The notes under the pieces: generated by a model
What the model saw: the letters and a program-made list of their open reading frames with translations, nothing else
Databases searched by the model: none
Told to the model about the DNA's origin: nothing
Shown here: positions 8,101 to 16,053 of the stretch, piece by piece
Layout of the letters: the number at the start of each line of letters is the position of its first letter
How positions within the stretch are numbered: the first letter of the stretch is position 1
Position numbers and translations under genes: made by a program
Assembly (NCBI RefSeq): GCF_015160875.1
Contig: NZ_CP063374.1
Span: 6,575,501-6,639,500, forward strand
DNA from: Streptomyces chromofuscus
GTDB lineage: Bacteria; Actinomycetota; Actinomycetes; Streptomycetales; Streptomycetaceae
DNA: 64,000 nucleotides
Direction of reading: 5' to 3'

Positions 8101-8599
8101 CGACTGGAAGGCAACCATTCGGGGATTTCAGTTTGAGGCATGGCGACTGGAGACCCTCCCGCAGTACCTCGTACCGCAGGAATCCGGAGAGCTCGAAGAC
8201 TTCCGAGCGGGTAAGCGAGTCGACCCGGACACCTACTCGTCGCCATACACGGAAGACCTGAAGAGGCTTCGCGGCGAGGGGAAGCGTAAGGGGCGAGTGC
8301 ACATCCTGACTCGGCCGCTCTCCGAGTATCTACAATTCGAGTTCTCTCGGTACTACGTCCCGCACGTACTCGCCGGGGAAGACATTCGAATTCTCGACGT
8401 GACCGAGCGAGAGAATCCCTTGCCCGGAGTCCAAGACTTCTGGATGTTCGATCGCTCGACGGTCGTTCTCATGCATTACGAGGACGACGGCACGCAGGTG
8501 AGTCGAGAGCTGTTCGAGAGCGAGCCGGCCGACTTCATCGCATACCAGCGCATTGCCATCGCTGAGTCGGTCCCGTTCCTGGAGTACGTGAAGGGGTGA
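8084..8599 (+). CDS. DUF6879 family protein
   Basis: 171 residues. Features typical of DUF6879: an early DDWKATIRGFQFEAWRLETL, then ILTRPLSEYLQFEFSRYYVP, IRILDV, and late FWMFDRSTVVLMHYEDDG. Function unknown; the family is nearly always next to an XRE/DUF5753 regulator and may act with it. The start is GTG 8084, 7 bases after a G-run ribosome site; TTG 8090 is an alternative. The stop overlaps the GTG of the regulator (GTGA), so the pair is coupled. Confidence 0.8.
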   Translation: MLLDGDDWKATIRGFQFEAWRLETLPQYLVPQESGELEDFRAGKRVDPDTYSSPYTEDLKRLRGEGKRKGRVHILTRPLSEYLQFEFSRYYVPHVLAGEDIRILDVTERENPLPGVQDFWMFDRSTVVLMHYEDDGTQVSRELFESEPADFIAYQRIAIAESVPFLEYVKG

Positions 8600-9429
8600 C
8601 GTTCGAAGCTGGGCAGCTCGGCGAGTCCGGCCCTGAACTTGCCTCACTGCTCCGAGAGCTACGCAAGCGAGCCGGTCTCTCAGAGGATCGGCTCGCCGCG
8701 CGCTGCAACATGTCTCAGTCCAAGGTGAGCCGGATCGAAAACGGCCGGACGCGGCCGTCCCTGGTCGACGTGGAGGCGATCCTCAGAGCGTTGGAGGCGC
8801 CGCCCGAACTGGTCGCCCAGGCGTCCGCGCTCGCCAGGATGGCCAACACGGAATGGCGGAACCTGCGGGAGCTTCGCCGTAAGGGACTCGGAACACGACA
8901 GGCAGAGCTGAAAGGGCTCGAAGCGTCCTCGGCGCACATGCGCTACTTCCTGCTCTCGATGATTACCGGTCTCCTCGCCACGCCAGAATACGTGAGGGCG
9001 AGCCTCGCTCACTCCCCGGCGGATACGAGTAAGGCAGTCGCGGGAAAGCTGGAGCGGCAAGCCGTTCTCTACGACGTTTCGAAGCAGTTCACGTTTCTGC
9101 TGACCGAGCAGGCCGTTCGCTGGCCTGTCGTTTCGCCGTTGGCTTTGGCTGAACAGATGGACCGCTTGTCTTCTCTGTCTTACCTTCCGAATATCTGTAT
9201 CGGTGTGATTCCCGTGGGGTCGGTAACCCCTCGGGTGCCACTGAATGCCTTCACGATCTACGACGCATCGTTGGTCACCATCGAAACTTCGGCGGGAAGT
9301 CTGGTACTGCGTGACGGCCGAGATGTGCAGACCTACTTGAAGGAATTCGCGGGATACGAGGAATGCGCACTGTTCGGTGAGGAACTTCGAGCGAGGCTCG
9401 CCGAGTGGTCGGCTGCCTGCCGTGCATGA
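8596..9429 (+). CDS. XRE-family regulator with DUF5753 domain
   Basis: 277 residues. The N-terminal helix-turn-helix (about 14-70) contains LRKRAGLSEDRLAARCNMSQ and SKVSRIENG. The C-terminal DUF5753 ligand-type domain (about 95-275) has the usual YFLLSMITGLLATPEYVRAS and VLYDVSKQFTFLLTEQAVRW. This family is the Streptomyces-specific partner of DUF397 or DUF6879 proteins. Start and length are normal for the family, so it is intact, unlike the similar gene at 43.4 kb. It is translationally coupled to the DUF6879 gene and probably binds the AACGTGCAT boxes. Confidence 0.9.
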   Translation: MTFEAGQLGESGPELASLLRELRKRAGLSEDRLAARCNMSQSKVSRIENGRTRPSLVDVEAILRALEAPPELVAQASALARMANTEWRNLRELRRKGLGTRQAELKGLEASSAHMRYFLLSMITGLLATPEYVRASLAHSPADTSKAVAGKLERQAVLYDVSKQFTFLLTEQAVRWPVVSPLALAEQMDRLSSLSYLPNICIGVIPVGSVTPRVPLNAFTIYDASLVTIETSAGSLVLRDGRDVQTYLKEFAGYEECALFGEELRARLAEWSAACRA

Positions 9430-9519
9430 CTTCAGTGGACAACGCGCATGAACCGAGGCTCGGTGCGCATTTCGCGGGATCATGCTTCGGCAGATACGAA
9501 GTCCGGGAGGCCGTACGGA

Positions 9520-9723
9520 ATGAGTACACCGAAGACGACGATCACGGGACCGGTGCACCTGACGGCCCCGGATCAGGAGCCGGAACCCGTAGGAAGCTGC
9601 CGGGAATGCCTCGGCCACGCCGTGACTCGGGCCAACGCCCGATCGGTCGGCGACTACTCGAAGGTGTCGGACGCGAACGTCGTGCTCCGTACGCACCTGC
9701 GGGAAGACCACGGGGCCGAGTGA
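9520..9723 (+). CDS. Small hypothetical protein with CxxC
   Basis: 67 residues beginning MSTPKTTITGPVHLTAPDQE, with CREC near residue 26 and ending HLREDHGAE. The C-x-x-C with later H residues (TRTH-type HLREDH) suggests a small zinc-binding fold. The ribosome site GGGAGG lies 9 bases before the ATG. The stop overlaps the start of the next small gene (TGATG), so the two are coupled. Confidence 0.6.
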   Translation: MSTPKTTITGPVHLTAPDQEPEPVGSCRECLGHAVTRANARSVGDYSKVSDANVVLRTHLREDHGAE

Positions 9724-9944
9724 TGGACATGCAGACGTGGCGAGACGGCCGAGCTACGGCCGTTGAAGCGACCGAGACACTGCGGGCGGCCCTTGCCTCC
9801 CTCGGCATCCCAGAGAGCGTGTGGGGGACCGTGCGCCCTGTCGTCACCCACAGGGGGACGGCGTACGTGCACGTTGGCCTGGTGCGTGCGGACGTGGCTG
9901 AGCGGATGGCCGAGGCTATGAGAGCCCGAGGGGGTGCGCAGTGA
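9723..9944 (+). CDS. Small hypothetical protein
   Basis: 73 residues (MDMQTWRDGRATAVEATETL, then LASLGIPESVWGTVRPVVTH). The fold looks like helix, strand, helix. The ATG overlaps the previous stop, and the 3' end overlaps the GTG of the DUF7848 pseudogene by 4 bases, so it is an internal member of a tightly packed small-gene operon. Function unknown. Confidence 0.6.
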   Translation: MDMQTWRDGRATAVEATETLRAALASLGIPESVWGTVRPVVTHRGTAYVHVGLVRADVAERMAEAMRARGGAQ

Positions 9945-10170
9945 CCCGCTCCGTCCTTCGGTACGTGAAGCACCGGATCACGCAGCAACCGGACACTTGC
10001 GCGAACGTTCGAGGCCGAATGCATGACGTGCGACTGGAACGCGAAGCCGTCGACAGACGGCGCGACGGTTGACGTCGAGTGCATGAGCCATGAGCCACAC
10101 CGGCCGGACAGCGCACGCGACGTTCCGCCGGTTGTGTACGTCGCTTGCTCTCGTCGAGCGAGCCGAGTAG
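9941..10170 (+). pseudogene. Frameshifted DUF7848-like gene
   Basis: The start GTG overlaps the previous gene and reads VTRSVLRYVKHRITQQPDT. The protein then continues in the +1 frame (FEAECMTCDWNAKPSTDG, then VDVECM) and again in a third frame (MSHTGRTAHATFRRLCTSLA, ending VERAE at TAG 10168-10170). Joined, this is a complete DUF7848-type small protein with its CMTCDW motif. Two lesions explain the shifts: one extra base near 9996-9997, and a tandem 7-base duplication ATGAGCC/ATGAGCC at 10083-10096. Sequencing error could explain the first but is unlikely for the second. It is the last gene of the small accessory operon. Confidence 0.8.
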
Positions 10171-10514
10171 CCGAACGCAGTGAACCCGCCGGCCGGTATG
10201 GGCTGACGGGGTCTCGGTCACTCAGGGGGGACGGCTGACTGAACGGAGAGTGGTCGGAAGGCTCAGCCGGTGAGCATCTCCGCCACCACGCCCCCGCGCG
10301 AGCCGGCCCCCGCCGGGCCGTCTCCGCGCACGGCACGACCCCGCCGACGGCGGGACCCTCGGCATGCCCGTCGCACGGCGTGCGGAAAACGGCTTCGGGA
10401 GCGCTCCCAAGATGCATTGACCACGCGCCTGCCACGCGCCGGTTGGGCGAGAGGGCGAGCGCACCTCCCTGAACAGCTAATTCGAGACTCCTTCGACCCA
10501 TCCTCCCCGCAGGG
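10171..10514. other. Boundary between accessory stretch and cellulose module
   Basis: No gene is supported. From about 10260 the base composition returns to very high G+C. The segment contains the upstream CebR-type operator at 10396-10409. I looked for an attachment-site tRNA or integrase at this edge and saw none. Confidence 0.4.
10396..10409. promoter_or_regulatory. CebR-type operator (upstream copy)
   Basis: CGGGAGCGCTCCCA, one base away from TGGGAGCGCTCCCA, the known operator of the LacI-family cellobiose/cellotriose sensor CebR of Streptomyces. It lies about 110 bases upstream of the predicted endoglucanase -35 box. Confidence 0.75.
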
Positions 10515-10543
10515 TTGTCAGGGACATGAACGCCTCCTACAGT
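10515..10543 (+). promoter_or_regulatory. Promoter of the GH12 endoglucanase gene
   Basis: TTGTCA (10515-10520) and TACAGT (10538-10543) are spaced by 17 bases, a good vegetative sigma-factor promoter. The transcript would begin near 10550, just before the perfect CebR operator, which fits repression by roadblock or promoter occlusion. Confidence 0.65.
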
Positions 10544-10562
10544 CCGGTTCGAAACCAGAGGA

Positions 10563-10578
10563 GTGGGAGCGCTCCCAC
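10563..10578. promoter_or_regulatory. CebR operator (perfect copy)
   Basis: GTGGGAGCGCTCCCAC, a 16-base perfect palindrome containing the exact 14-base CebR consensus. It lies 75 bases before the endoglucanase ATG. Known biology: CebR releases its operators when cello-oligosaccharides are imported, inducing cellulase genes. Confidence 0.88.
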
Positions 10579-10653
10579 CCTGGCGGACGGGCGCGCTCCC
10601 GAGCCGAGCCCATCCCTGGCGAAACCGGCTGTTCCTCCCAGAGAGGCACCCGC

Positions 10654-11787
10654 ATGCGACCGTTATCGACGCACCCCCCCACCGGGCGCGGCCTGTTGGG
10701 CGCGCTGCTCACCGCACTCGCCACCCTGGCGGCACTCGTCGCCGCCGCTCCGCCGGCCCAGGCGGACACGACGATCTGCGAACCGTTCGGATCGACCGTC
10801 ATCCAGGGACGCTACGTCGCCCAGAACAACCGCTGGGGCACCAACGCCACCCAGTGCGTCACCGCCACCGACACAGGTTTCCGGGTCACCCAGGCCGACG
10901 GCTCGGTGCCCACCAACGGGGCCCCGAAGTCGTACCCGTCGGTCTTCGACGGCTGCCACTACACCAACTGCTCACCGGGGACCAACCTCCCCGCGCAGGT
11001 CAGCACCATCTCCAGCGCGCCCTCCAGCATCTCGTACGGCTATGTCGGCAACGCCGTGTACAACGCCTCGTACGACATCTGGCTGGACCCGACGCCCCGG
11101 ACCGACGGCGTCAACCGGACCGAGATCATGATCTGGTTCAACCGGGTAGGCCCGATCCAGCCGATCGGCTCCCAGATCGGCACGGTCACCGTCGGTGGGC
11201 GTTTCTGGCAGGTGTGGCAGGGCAGCAACGGCTTCAACGACGTGCTGTCCTTCGTCGCCCCGTCGGCGATCGGCAGCTGGAGCTTCGACGTGATGGACTT
11301 CGTCCGGCAGGCCGTCTCCCGCGGAATGGCCCAGAACAACTGGTATCTGACGAGCGTTCAGGCAGGCTTCGAGCCCTGGCAGGACGGCGTGGGCCTCGCG
11401 GTGAACTCCTTCTCCTCCACCGTCAACACCGGTGACGGCGGTGGCGGCGATCCGGGGGAGCCCGGCGACGCCGCCTGCGAGGTCACGTACTCCGCGAACG
11501 TCTGGCCGGGCGGCTTCACCGCCGAGGTCATTGTCACCAACACCGGCACGGCCCCCGTCGACGGCTGGAAGCTCGGGTTCACCCTGCCGTCCGGGCAGCG
11601 GGTCACCAACGCCTGGAACGCCACCGTCGCCCCGTCCTCCGGAGCGGTCGTGGCGAGCAACGCCGCGCACAACGCGTGGATCGCCCCCGGCGGCAGCCAG
11701 AGCTTCGGCTTCCAGGGCGTCCACAGCGGCGCGTTCGCCGAGCCGGACGCGTTCAGCCTGAACGGCACCGCCTGCGTCACCGCGTGA
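10654..11787 (+). CDS. Secreted endo-1,4-beta-glucanase, GH12 with CBM2
   Basis: 377 residues. A signal peptide (about 1-38, ending PPAQA-DT) precedes the GH12 domain (about 39-255). TEIMIWFN carries the nucleophile Glu157, and GFEPWQDG the acid/base Glu240. A glycine-rich linker near 259 leads to a C-terminal CBM2 (about 272-377) with paired cysteines and binding tryptophans (NVWPGG, DGWKLGF, TNAWNA). It cleaves internal cellulose bonds outside the cell. The ATG follows GAGAGG. CebR operators upstream indicate induction by cello-oligosaccharides. Similar to the CelB group of Streptomyces. Confidence 0.95.
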   Translation: MRPLSTHPPTGRGLLGALLTALATLAALVAAAPPAQADTTICEPFGSTVIQGRYVAQNNRWGTNATQCVTATDTGFRVTQADGSVPTNGAPKSYPSVFDGCHYTNCSPGTNLPAQVSTISSAPSSISYGYVGNAVYNASYDIWLDPTPRTDGVNRTEIMIWFNRVGPIQPIGSQIGTVTVGGRFWQVWQGSNGFNDVLSFVAPSAIGSWSFDVMDFVRQAVSRGMAQNNWYLTSVQAGFEPWQDGVGLAVNSFSSTVNTGDGGGGDPGEPGDAACEVTYSANVWPGGFTAEVIVTNTGTAPVDGWKLGFTLPSGQRVTNAWNATVAPSSGAVVASNAAHNAWIAPGGSQSFGFQGVHSGAFAEPDAFSLNGTACVTA

Positions 11788-12155
11788 CGGCACCGGCGCC
11801 GCTCGCGCGGGCGGCCGGCTGGCCCACGCGGACGCACCCGGACGCACCCGGACGCGACCCGCACGGCCGGGCGCTCCACCGGTACGCCACGGGTTCCGGC
11901 GCGTTCCGTCGCGCCGGCCGGGCGCCCGGCCGACAGGCCGCCGTACCCGTCCGCCGGCCCCGCGCACGGCACCGGCGCCCCTGCCACAGCACCACCGCAG
12001 AGTGCACCACTGTCCCGGCACGACGGCACGCTGCACCACCGCACCGGCACCCCGCCCCCCACCTCCGAGGCCGTCCGTCCTCTTCCCCGTGTGCAGGTCG
12101 GCCCCGCAACACCCCCCGCACCGCTCCCTTCGGACCGCCCGGAAGGCCCGTCCGC
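11788..12155. other. Intergenic region with a palindromic hairpin
   Basis: No gene supported. It contains short tandem copies of CACCCGGACG (about 11830-11852) and the 18-base palindrome CGGCCGGGCGCCCGGCCG (11915-11932), a likely terminator for the endoglucanase transcript. No CebR box was seen here. Confidence 0.5.
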
Positions 12156-12392
12156 ATGAGCCCTTCAGCACTGACCCGCCCGCGCCTCCGGCGCCCCGCC
12201 CGCCCCGTCGTCTGTACCACGACGCCGGTCCTCGCCGGCCTCACCGCAGCGACATCAGCCCCGGCGACCTCCCCGTCGGCCGCCGCCGTACTCCCGTACC
12301 AGGACCCCTCCCGTCCCGTACCCGAACGCCTCGCCGACCTGGCGCCACTGCGTGGGCCGACCCCCACGACTCGCTGCAACACACCGCCCTGA
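12156..12392 (+). pseudogene. Truncated N-terminus of a GH3 beta-glucosidase-like gene
   Basis: An ATG with a GGAAGG ribosome site opens a frame with a basic, alanine-rich signal-peptide-like segment, then AAAVLPYQDPSRPVPERLAD. The LPYQDPS-x-P-V-x-ERVADLL start is typical of secreted GH3 glucosidases, where it is followed by a MT-L-x-x-K-x-GQM segment. Here homology ends after ADL and the frame stops 23 codons later. So only about the first 55 residues of a beta-glucosidase seem left, sitting between two cellulases. The family call rests on one short motif. Confidence 0.5.
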
Positions 12393-12587
12393 GCACCCCG
12401 CTCGCGGCGCGGTGGGGACACCCGAACTGCCCACCGCCCCTCGTTCGGCTCCACCGCGGGCGGCGGTGACGGCGCCCGCCCCGCAGTGGGCCGGCACCCC
12501 CTGACCGCACCACCGGCACGACGCACCGGGCGCCGTCCCGGCGCGCTCCGCATTCCGCACCCGTACCGCACGCATCTGGAGGTAGGC

Positions 12588-14813
12588 ATGCCAGACCGCT
12601 TCGGACCCGCAGCCGCACGCCCGCACCGACCACGACGACGCCGTACGTCCGCCCTGGCCACCACCCTGGCGACGCTGCTGCTCGGGGCGGCGGGACAGCT
12701 CTCCGCGCAGCCGGCGGCCGCCGCCGAGCCGCACGTGGACAACCCGTTCGCCGGAGCCTCGTTCTACGTCAACCCCGACTACGCCCGCCTGGTCGACGGG
12801 TCCATCGCCCAGACCACCGACGCGACGCTCAAGGCCCGGATGGAGAAGGTCAAGAGCTATCCGACGGCCGTCTGGCTGGACCGCATCGCCGCCATCCACG
12901 GCGGCGCGGCCAACGCGGGCCGCAAGAGCCTCGCCGACCACCTCGACCTGGCGCTCGCGCAGAAGAAGCCCGGTCAGCCCCTCGTCGCCACCTTTGTCGT
13001 GTACGACCTCCCGGGCCGGGACTGCTCCGCCCTCGCCTCCAACGGCGAACTGCCGTTGACCGCCGTCGGTTTGGCGCGTTACAAGACCGAGTACATCGAC
13101 GAGATCGCCGAGGTGTTCGCCGACCCGAAGTACCAGGACATCCGGATCACCACCGTCATCGAACCGGACGGCCTGCCGAACCTGGTCACCAACCTGTCCG
13201 ACCCCGAATGCGCCCAGGCCAAGAGCAGCGGCGTCCAGGTCGATGCCATCCGGTACGCGCTGAACAAGCTGCACGCCGTTCCGAACGTGTACACGTACAT
13301 GGACTTCGCCCACTCCGGCTGGCTCGGCTGGGACACCAACCTCTCCCAGACCACCCAGCTGTACACGGACGTCGTCAGGGGCACCACGGCGGGGCTGGGC
13401 AGCGTGGACGGCCTGGTCACCAACGTCTCCAACTACACGCCGCTCGCCGAGCCGTTCCTCACCGACCCGAACAAGACGGTCGGCGGCAACATGATCAAGT
13501 CGGGCAAGTACTACGAGTGGAACCCGAACTTCGACGAGTCGGACTTCACCAAGGCCGTGCACGCCGCGCTGGTGGCCCAGGGCTGGCCGGCCTCCACCGG
13601 CATGGTCGTCGACACCTCCCGCAACGGCTGGGGCGGCGCCGGGCGGCCGACCGCAGAGGGCACGAGCACGGTCCTCGACACCTACGTCAGCCAGTCCAAG
13701 GTGGACCGGCGGGCGCACCGCGGCCTGTGGTGCAACGTCAACGGCGCGGGCTTGGGCCATCCCCCGCAGGCCTCGCCCGCCGGTCATCCGGACGCGCACC
13801 TCGACGCGTTCCTGTGGATCAAGCCGCCGGGCGAGTCGGACGGCGCGAGCGAGGACATCCCGAACGACGAGGGCAAGCGTCCGGACCCGATGTGCAACCC
13901 GGACTACACGGCGCCCAACGCGGGCAACAACCCCACCGGCGCGATGCCCGACGCGCCGCTGGCCGGCCACTGGTTCCACAACCAGTTCGCGATGCTGGTG
14001 CGCAACGCGTACCCGGCCGTGCCCACCGACGGCGGCGGCGACCCCGGTGATCCGGGCGACACCACCGCCCCGACCGCGCCGACCGGCCTGAGGACCACGG
14101 CGAGGAGCGCCACCAGCGTTTCCCTCGCCTGGACCGCGGCCACCGACGACGTGGGCGTGACCGGTTACGACGTGTACCGCGACGGCACCCGGATCACCTC
14201 CACGCCGGGCACCGCGACGACGTTCACGGACACCGGGCTGAGCCCCGCCACGGCGTACGCCTACACCGTCCGGGCCCGGGACGCCGCCGGGAACGTCTCC
14301 GCGGCCTCGGCCGGGCTGAGCGTCACCACCGACGCGGGCGGCGGCAATCCCGACCCGGCGGGCGGCGTCAAGGTCGCCTACAAGAACAACGACTCCTCGG
14401 CCACGGACAACGCCATCCGGCCCGGTCTGCGCGTCACCAACACCGGCAGCGGCCCGCTGGACCTGACCAAGGTCACCGCCCGTTACTACTTCACTCGGGA
14501 CGGCGGCTCGCCGACCGTCAACGCCTGGTGCGACTACGCGGCCGTGGGCTGCGCCGACGTCAGGCTGCGGGTGGTCCCGCTGAGCACACCGGTGGCGGGC
14601 GCGGACGCCTACCTCGAGGTCGGCTTCTCCACCGGCACGCTGGCCGCGGGCCGGGACACCGGCGACATCCAGCTCCGGATGGCCAAGTCCGACTGGTCCG
14701 CCTTCAACGAGGCCGGTGACTACAGCCGCACCACCGCCACGTCGTACGCCGACGCCCCGGCGGTCCCCGCCTACGTCGGCACCGTACTGGCCTGGGGCAC
14801 GCCGCCCGCCTGA
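12588..14813 (+). CDS. Secreted cellobiohydrolase, GH6-FnIII-CBM3
   Basis: 741 residues. A signal peptide (about 1-42, ending AAA-E) is followed by a GH6 domain (about 45-470): VVYDLPGRDCSALASNGEL carries the GH6 acid Asp signature, VIEPDGLPN follows, and FLWIKPPGESDG is in the late part. A Gly/Pro/Asp linker leads to an FnIII module (about 491-580) and a CBM3 (about 592-740, YKNNDSSATDNAIRPGLRV). GH6 enzymes act from the non-reducing end by inversion. The length and modules match actinobacterial Cel6B-type exo-enzymes. The ATG follows GGAGGT. No CebR box was seen directly upstream. Confidence 0.95.
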   Translation: MPDRFGPAAARPHRPRRRRTSALATTLATLLLGAAGQLSAQPAAAAEPHVDNPFAGASFYVNPDYARLVDGSIAQTTDATLKARMEKVKSYPTAVWLDRIAAIHGGAANAGRKSLADHLDLALAQKKPGQPLVATFVVYDLPGRDCSALASNGELPLTAVGLARYKTEYIDEIAEVFADPKYQDIRITTVIEPDGLPNLVTNLSDPECAQAKSSGVQVDAIRYALNKLHAVPNVYTYMDFAHSGWLGWDTNLSQTTQLYTDVVRGTTAGLGSVDGLVTNVSNYTPLAEPFLTDPNKTVGGNMIKSGKYYEWNPNFDESDFTKAVHAALVAQGWPASTGMVVDTSRNGWGGAGRPTAEGTSTVLDTYVSQSKVDRRAHRGLWCNVNGAGLGHPPQASPAGHPDAHLDAFLWIKPPGESDGASEDIPNDEGKRPDPMCNPDYTAPNAGNNPTGAMPDAPLAGHWFHNQFAMLVRNAYPAVPTDGGGDPGDPGDTTAPTAPTGLRTTARSATSVSLAWTAATDDVGVTGYDVYRDGTRITSTPGTATTFTDTGLSPATAYAYTVRARDAAGNVSAASAGLSVTTDAGGGNPDPAGGVKVAYKNNDSSATDNAIRPGLRVTNTGSGPLDLTKVTARYYFTRDGGSPTVNAWCDYAAVGCADVRLRVVPLSTPVAGADAYLEVGFSTGTLAAGRDTGDIQLRMAKSDWSAFNEAGDYSRTTATSYADAPAVPAYVGTVLAWGTPPA

Positions 14814-14825
14814 TCCCCCCACGCT

Positions 14826-14867
14826 CCCCCGCCCGTCCGGCGGCACCCTCCCCGGGACGGGCGGGGG
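14826..14867 (+). terminator. Hairpin between the GH6 and LPMO genes
   Basis: CCCCCGCCCGTC pairs perfectly with GACGGGCGGGGG (12 bases, 18-base loop). It lies 12 bases after the cellobiohydrolase stop and 33 before the LPMO start. It may end or attenuate the first transcript, or stabilise its 3' end in a shared message. Confidence 0.65.
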
Positions 14868-14900
14868 CTCCAGTGCCAACCAGACAGGAGACACGAAGAC

Positions 14901-15986
14901 ATGGCTCGACGCAGACGACTCATCTCGCTGGCGGCCGTGCTGGCCACCCTCCTGGCCGGGCTCGGCCTGGCCCTGATCGGCCAGGGCAGCGCGCAGGCGC
15001 ACGGTGTGGCGATGATGCCCGGATCGCGGACCCACCTCTGCTATCTGGACGCCAAGACCAGCACCGGCGCACTCGACCCGACGAACCCGGCGTGCGAGGC
15101 CGCCCTCGCCGAGAGCGGCGCGACCGCGCTGTACAACTGGTTCGCCGTGCTCGACTCCCACGCGGGCGGCCGGGGCCCCGGTTACGTGCCGGACGGCAAG
15201 CTGTGCAGCGCCGGCGACCGGTCCCCGTACAACTTCACCGGCTACAACGCCACCCGCGCCGACTGGCCGCGCACGCACCTGACCTCGGGTGCGACCATGC
15301 GGGTCAAGTACAGCAACTGGGCCGCGCACCCCGGCGACTTCCGGGTGTATCTGTCCAAGCCCGGCTACTCGCCCTCCACCGAGCTGGGCTGGGACGACCT
15401 GGAACTGATCCAGACGGTCACCAACCCGCCCCAGTCCGGCTCGGTGGGCAGCGACTCCGGTCACTACTACTGGGACCTGAGGCTGCCCTCCGGGCGCTCC
15501 GGTGACGCGGTGATGTTCATCCAGTGGGTGCGCTCGGACAGCCAGGAGAACTTCTTCTCCTGCTCCGACGTCGTCTTCGACGGCGGCAACGGCGAGGTGA
15601 CCGGCATCCGCGGCTCGAACGGCACCCCGACGCCGACGCCGACACCGACGCCGACACCGACGCCCACCGGCCCGCACACCGGGTGCATGGCCGTCTACTC
15701 GGTGACGAACTCCTGGAGCGGCGGCTTCCAGGGCTCGGTGCAGGTGATGAACCACACCACGGCACCGCTGAACGGCTGGGCCGTGCGCTGGCAGCCGGGC
15801 TCCGGCACCAGGATCAACCAGGTCTGGAACGGCTCGCTGAGCACCGGCTCCGACGGCACGGTCACGGTCGGGAACGTCGACCACAACCGGACCGTCGCGC
15901 CGGACGGCAGCGTCACCTTCGGCTTCACCGCCACCTCGACCGGCAACGACTTCCCCGTCGGATCGATCGGCTGCGTCAACCCCTAG
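14901..15986 (+). CDS. AA10 lytic polysaccharide monooxygenase with CBM2
   Basis: 361 residues. The signal peptide is cut at QA-H34, giving the mature N-terminal histidine essential for copper; the second brace histidine is H143 in WAAHPGDF. The AA10 domain runs about 34-225 with cysteine-rich loops (LCYLD, FFSCSDVVF). A threonine-proline linker of PT repeats (nucleotide repeat near 15628-15666) leads to CBM2 (about 258-361). It oxidatively cleaves crystalline cellulose and acts with the two hydrolases upstream. It resembles CelS2-type enzymes of S. coelicolor. The ATG follows AGGAGA. Confidence 0.95.
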   Translation: MARRRRLISLAAVLATLLAGLGLALIGQGSAQAHGVAMMPGSRTHLCYLDAKTSTGALDPTNPACEAALAESGATALYNWFAVLDSHAGGRGPGYVPDGKLCSAGDRSPYNFTGYNATRADWPRTHLTSGATMRVKYSNWAAHPGDFRVYLSKPGYSPSTELGWDDLELIQTVTNPPQSGSVGSDSGHYYWDLRLPSGRSGDAVMFIQWVRSDSQENFFSCSDVVFDGGNGEVTGIRGSNGTPTPTPTPTPTPTPTGPHTGCMAVYSVTNSWSGGFQGSVQVMNHTTAPLNGWAVRWQPGSGTRINQVWNGSLSTGSDGTVTVGNVDHNRTVAPDGSVTFGFTATSTGNDFPVGSIGCVNP

Positions 15987-16053
15987 CCGGCCTCCGCCCG
16001 TGCGGCGGCGCCGGATCCCGCGGCGAGCGGGAACGGCGCCGCCGTACGCCGTC

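Noticed and set aside
10260..10400. Possible tRNA or attachment site at the end of the accessory stretch
   Set aside because: No cloverleaf or T-loop consensus could be drawn, and no repeat of this edge was found at the other end.
15628..15666. Trinucleotide-type repeat
   Set aside because: It encodes the Pro-Thr linker between the LPMO and CBM2 domains, a normal feature of secreted cellulases.
12255..15884. A 1209-codon open frame on the minus strand across the cellulose module
   Set aside because: It is antisense to the GH6 and LPMO genes, which have clear signal peptides, catalytic motifs and ribosome sites. Long antisense frames are normal in high-G+C DNA with strong third-position bias.
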